In this document: piece by piece, positions 7,027 through 8,747 of the stretch
Numbering within the stretch: the first letter of the stretch is position 1
How the letters are laid out: every line of letters starts with the position of its first letter
Source: an uncultured beta proteobacterium
Lineage (GTDB): Bacteria; Pseudomonadota; Gammaproteobacteria; Burkholderiales; Burkholderiaceae_C
DNA length: 8,747 nt
Reading direction: 5' to 3'
Assembly: GCA_903870955.1 (NCBI GenBank)
Contig: CAIQEX010000338.1
Span: 1-8,747, forward strand
The notes under the pieces: generated by a model
Databases searched by the model: none
The model's input: only the letters and a program-made list of their open reading frames with translations
Told to the model about the DNA's origin: nothing
Translations under genes and position numbers: made by a program

Positions 7027-7032
7027 AGGGAG
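7027..7032 (+). promoter_or_regulatory. Ribosome binding site fixing the start of the transglutaminase-like gene
   Basis: AGGGAG lies 5 nt before the ATG at 7038 and favours it over the in-frame ATG at 6984, which would put 18 polar residues before the signal peptide. Confidence 0.75.
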
Positions 7033-7037
7033 TAAAT

Positions 7038-8291
7038 ATGAAAATAATGGTTCAGCAGTGGGTTGTTGCGTTTATTTGTAGCGTTTTTTCCTTGGCCGCT
7101 GGTGCCGCAAGTGGAACCTCCGAAAGCCAAAATGAACCCCTTTTGCCTGCGGGTCACGCCATCAACCAACAGGGCATTGTTTTCTATTGTCCAGGGGTAG
7201 ATCTGGCTGAACTTTCAGAGTCCGTGTCACGGTACTTTCAAAGTCTGGGCGTTGCTCCCGAGACCTACAACCGCAATGTGGATGCCGCGCAATCCGTTCT
7301 GCAGTTCCTGCGTCTGGACCCCATTCACGGCACGGATACGCTTGGGCTGATCCACCAGGTGGGTATTGATTTGCGGGAAGAGTTGATTCAATTGCCGAGT
7401 GGCGGCAGCAAACCAAAGACCGTGGTTACAGTCTCCAAAAAAGAAATTCTTCTGGCCTTGCTTCAAAGTGGTCGAACAACCCTTTTTTCCGGCTCAGCAT
7501 GCACGCCACGGGCAGTTCAAGACCAAATCGGTGTGCGGCAAAACATCGTGGCGTGGTCAGAATCCATCGAATTGCAGTGGCCTAATGGGGGTTCTGCGCG
7601 CTGGAACAACAAGTACTGGAACCGTGGCGATCTAAGGCCAAATCGATCATTGCACATGGCCGTTAACGATGTATTCATACATCCCCAGCGCTATGCCATT
7701 GGCTGCTACACCGCAACCAAGTTGATTGTCCTGCAGGGTGTTCTGGACTATTACCGCAGAATCAAAAAAGACATGGCAACGACGAAACTCATTGAGGAGC
7801 GTCTGATGGCGGATGGCGATCCATTGGCTTATATCGAGCCCGGTGCTGCCTGGTATTTCGAGAAAGAAGCAACTCCACAGGATTTGAAGCGGCCTGGAAA
7901 AATGGTGGCATTGGCGTCTGGAATTGCGGCGAATAATTTCGTACCCGGAGACTGGTCGTACTTCTTGAATACCGATCCAGTGACCTACGAAAAAACCGGT
8001 TACGAAGGTTCCAATGCCATCTATCTGGGACGTGGAAAATTTGACGACTACTACAACGACAACAACCATTCCTACACCTACAAGGACAAGCTGTCCGAGG
8101 TCTATCAATGGCGCCACAAAGTATTTAGCCGGGAACGGGATGTCGCCAAAATACATCCACTGAGCGCAGAAGAAATTGATGCATTGACCCAGACGCCTGA
8201 ACACGGGGGTATTGAGCTGGACTACCGGCTAAGCCCCTACGCATTTGGCTTTGCCGAACTGCCACAAGTGGATGCTCCAAAAACCAAATGA
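7038..8291 (+). CDS. Exported Tgl-like protein-glutamine gamma-glutamyltransferase (transglutaminase) homologue
   Basis: The 417-residue protein begins with a Sec signal peptide (hydrophobic 'VVAFICSVFSLAAGAA', cleavage near residues 23-25), so it acts in the periplasm or outside. Residues 165-365 match Bacillus Tgl as I recall it. 'VRQNIVAW' (166-173) parallels 'LRMNIVAA', and 'RYAIGCYTATKLIVL' (218-232) parallels 'FYAFECATAIVII' with Cys223 at catalytic Cys116. 'PGDWSYF' (303-309) parallels 'LGDCLYF', and 'GSNAIYLGRGKF' (324-335) parallels 'GENVILLGEDKY'. Tgl makes glutamyl-lysine crosslinks in spore coats. Here the partner glutamates Glu115 and Glu187 align with Gly222 and Ser325; Glu323 is the nearest acidic residue. 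About 140 mature residues with no recognised family precede the domain, holding Cys51 and Cys155 that could form a disulfide. No substrate gene is adjacent. The base composition is lower in GC than the paa genes. Confidence 0.75.
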   Translation: MKIMVQQWVVAFICSVFSLAAGAASGTSESQNEPLLPAGHAINQQGIVFYCPGVDLAELSESVSRYFQSLGVAPETYNRNVDAAQSVLQFLRLDPIHGTDTLGLIHQVGIDLREELIQLPSGGSKPKTVVTVSKKEILLALLQSGRTTLFSGSACTPRAVQDQIGVRQNIVAWSESIELQWPNGGSARWNNKYWNRGDLRPNRSLHMAVNDVFIHPQRYAIGCYTATKLIVLQGVLDYYRRIKKDMATTKLIEERLMADGDPLAYIEPGAAWYFEKEATPQDLKRPGKMVALASGIAANNFVPGDWSYFLNTDPVTYEKTGYEGSNAIYLGRGKFDDYYNDNNHSYTYKDKLSEVYQWRHKVFSRERDVAKIHPLSAEEIDALTQTPEHGGIELDYRLSPYAFGFAELPQVDAPKTK

Positions 8292-8364
8292 TGTCTATGG
8301 GTTAGTTCGCCGATTCAAAAGGCCCCTATTTTTCGGCAGCGCCCAATAACAAGCAAGCAATCTG

Positions 8365-8745
8365 TTAATCAACTTGTAGATTGAACCAACGATCCGCCTC
8401 GGCACCAAAGAGATTGACCAGGGCCCAACACTCCAGAGCCAGCAGAATGTACGTGACCAGGATATCGAGGTCCGTCACTTCGTCCAAACCAAAGGCCAAA
8501 ATCAACGCCACATCCAGGGCCACGAGAAACGCGTAAACAATGCGTGACCAATTCTTGCGCGCTGTAATTTTGATCACCACAAACGCATTGATCACCAGCA
8601 ACAGGCTGTTGAGGACCATGGCGTCGATGCCCGTGTCATCGAAGTCCACTGCCATCATGAAGACGTTCACCACGATCGTTAGCCAAATAAGCTGAATGGC
8701 AACGACGATGTTGCGGGGTGGCAGGTTGTTGGTTGCATGCTGCAT
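8365..8745 (-). CDS. Small four-helix integral membrane protein, function unknown
   Basis: The 126-residue protein (if it starts at the ATG at 8745) has four hydrophobic stretches at about 12-32, 42-61, 68-86 and 92-113. Short loops between them include an acidic first loop ('DFDDTGID') and a basic second one ('TARKNW'), and it ends with an amphipathic tail 'LFGAEADRWFNLQVD'. The basic second loop is probably cytoplasmic, which would place both termini outside that side or inside according to helix pairing; I cannot settle it. The gene converges on the transglutaminase-like gene with a 73-nt gap. Only 2 nt lie upstream of the ATG, so its ribosome binding site and a possible longer N-terminus are outside the window. 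I do not recognise the family and assign no role. Confidence 0.72.
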   Translation of the reverse strand: MQHATNNLPPRNIVVAIQLIWLTIVVNVFMMAVDFDDTGIDAMVLNSLLLVINAFVVIKITARKNWSRIVYAFLVALDVALILAFGLDEVTDLDILVTYILLALECWALVNLFGAEADRWFNLQVD

Positions 8746-8747
8746 GG

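Larger units (their letters stand above)
6758..7037 (+). other. AT-rich intergenic region before the transglutaminase-like gene
   Basis: These 280 nt hold the short repeats and the hairpin listed separately. Downstream of the hairpin, TAATAT at 6975-6980 could be a -10 box 60 nt before the gene, but no convincing -35 accompanies it. The change from GC-rich to AT-rich sequence is abrupt from about 6860. No small gene with a ribosome binding site is visible. Confidence 0.5.

Noticed and set aside
6735..7169. 144-codon - strand open frame over the intergenic region before the Tgl-like gene
   Set aside because: It overlaps the end of the cupin gene and the signal peptide of the Tgl-like gene, lacks a ribosome binding site I can see, and shows no family features.
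8311..8337. GCCGA/TCGGC stem between the convergent Tgl-like and membrane protein genes as a shared terminator
   Set aside because: Only 5 bp pair, with a poorly paired long interior, so the evidence is too weak to annotate.

Overview
The window looks like chromosomal DNA of a betaproteobacterium, most likely a member of the Comamonadaceae/Burkholderiales. This rests on the high GC with G/C-rich third codon positions in the first half, and on the wording of the Paa proteins (for example the PaaE opening 'PRFHDLRVARVSPEAAG', which I recognise from that group). It is an inference, not a database result.

Positions 1-4734 hold the 3' part of a phenylacetate (paa) catabolic operon on the + strand: the end of paaC, then paaD, paaE, paaZ and paaY. 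PaaC and PaaE belong to the ring 1,2-phenylacetyl-CoA epoxidase. PaaD is its MIP18-type maturation or Fe-S-handling partner. PaaZ opens the oxepin-CoA ring and oxidises the resulting aldehyde. PaaY is a gamma-carbonic-anhydrase-fold thioesterase that clears stalled CoA thioesters. Gaps are 5 nt (paaC-paaD), 50 nt (paaD-paaE), 21 nt (paaE-paaZ) and 5 nt (paaZ-paaY), so this is one transcription unit. The odd point is paaE, whose conserved N-terminus is in frame but has no ATG or GTG in front of it.

Positions 4735-5902 hold a Crp/Fnr-family regulator on the - strand, convergent with paaY, and a 376-nt divergent intergenic region. That region contains a large imperfect dyad upstream of the regulator, and a hairpin plus an operator-like dyad upstream of the next + strand gene.

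Positions 5903-6757 hold two small + strand genes, a GFA-family zinc protein and a one-domain cupin, probably co-transcribed. Positions 6758-7037 are AT-rich non-coding DNA with three imperfect short repeats and a strong bulged hairpin.

Positions 7038-8291 encode an exported 417-residue protein. Its C-terminal half matches my recollection of the Bacillus spore-coat transglutaminase Tgl, including the catalytic cysteine region, but the two glutamates that partner the cysteine in Bacillus appear to be replaced. This is the most interesting gene in the window. Finally, a small four-helix membrane protein lies convergently on the - strand at the right edge. The DNA from about 4740 onward, and especially 6800-8360, is visibly more AT-rich than the paa operon, so this half is accessory-like in character.
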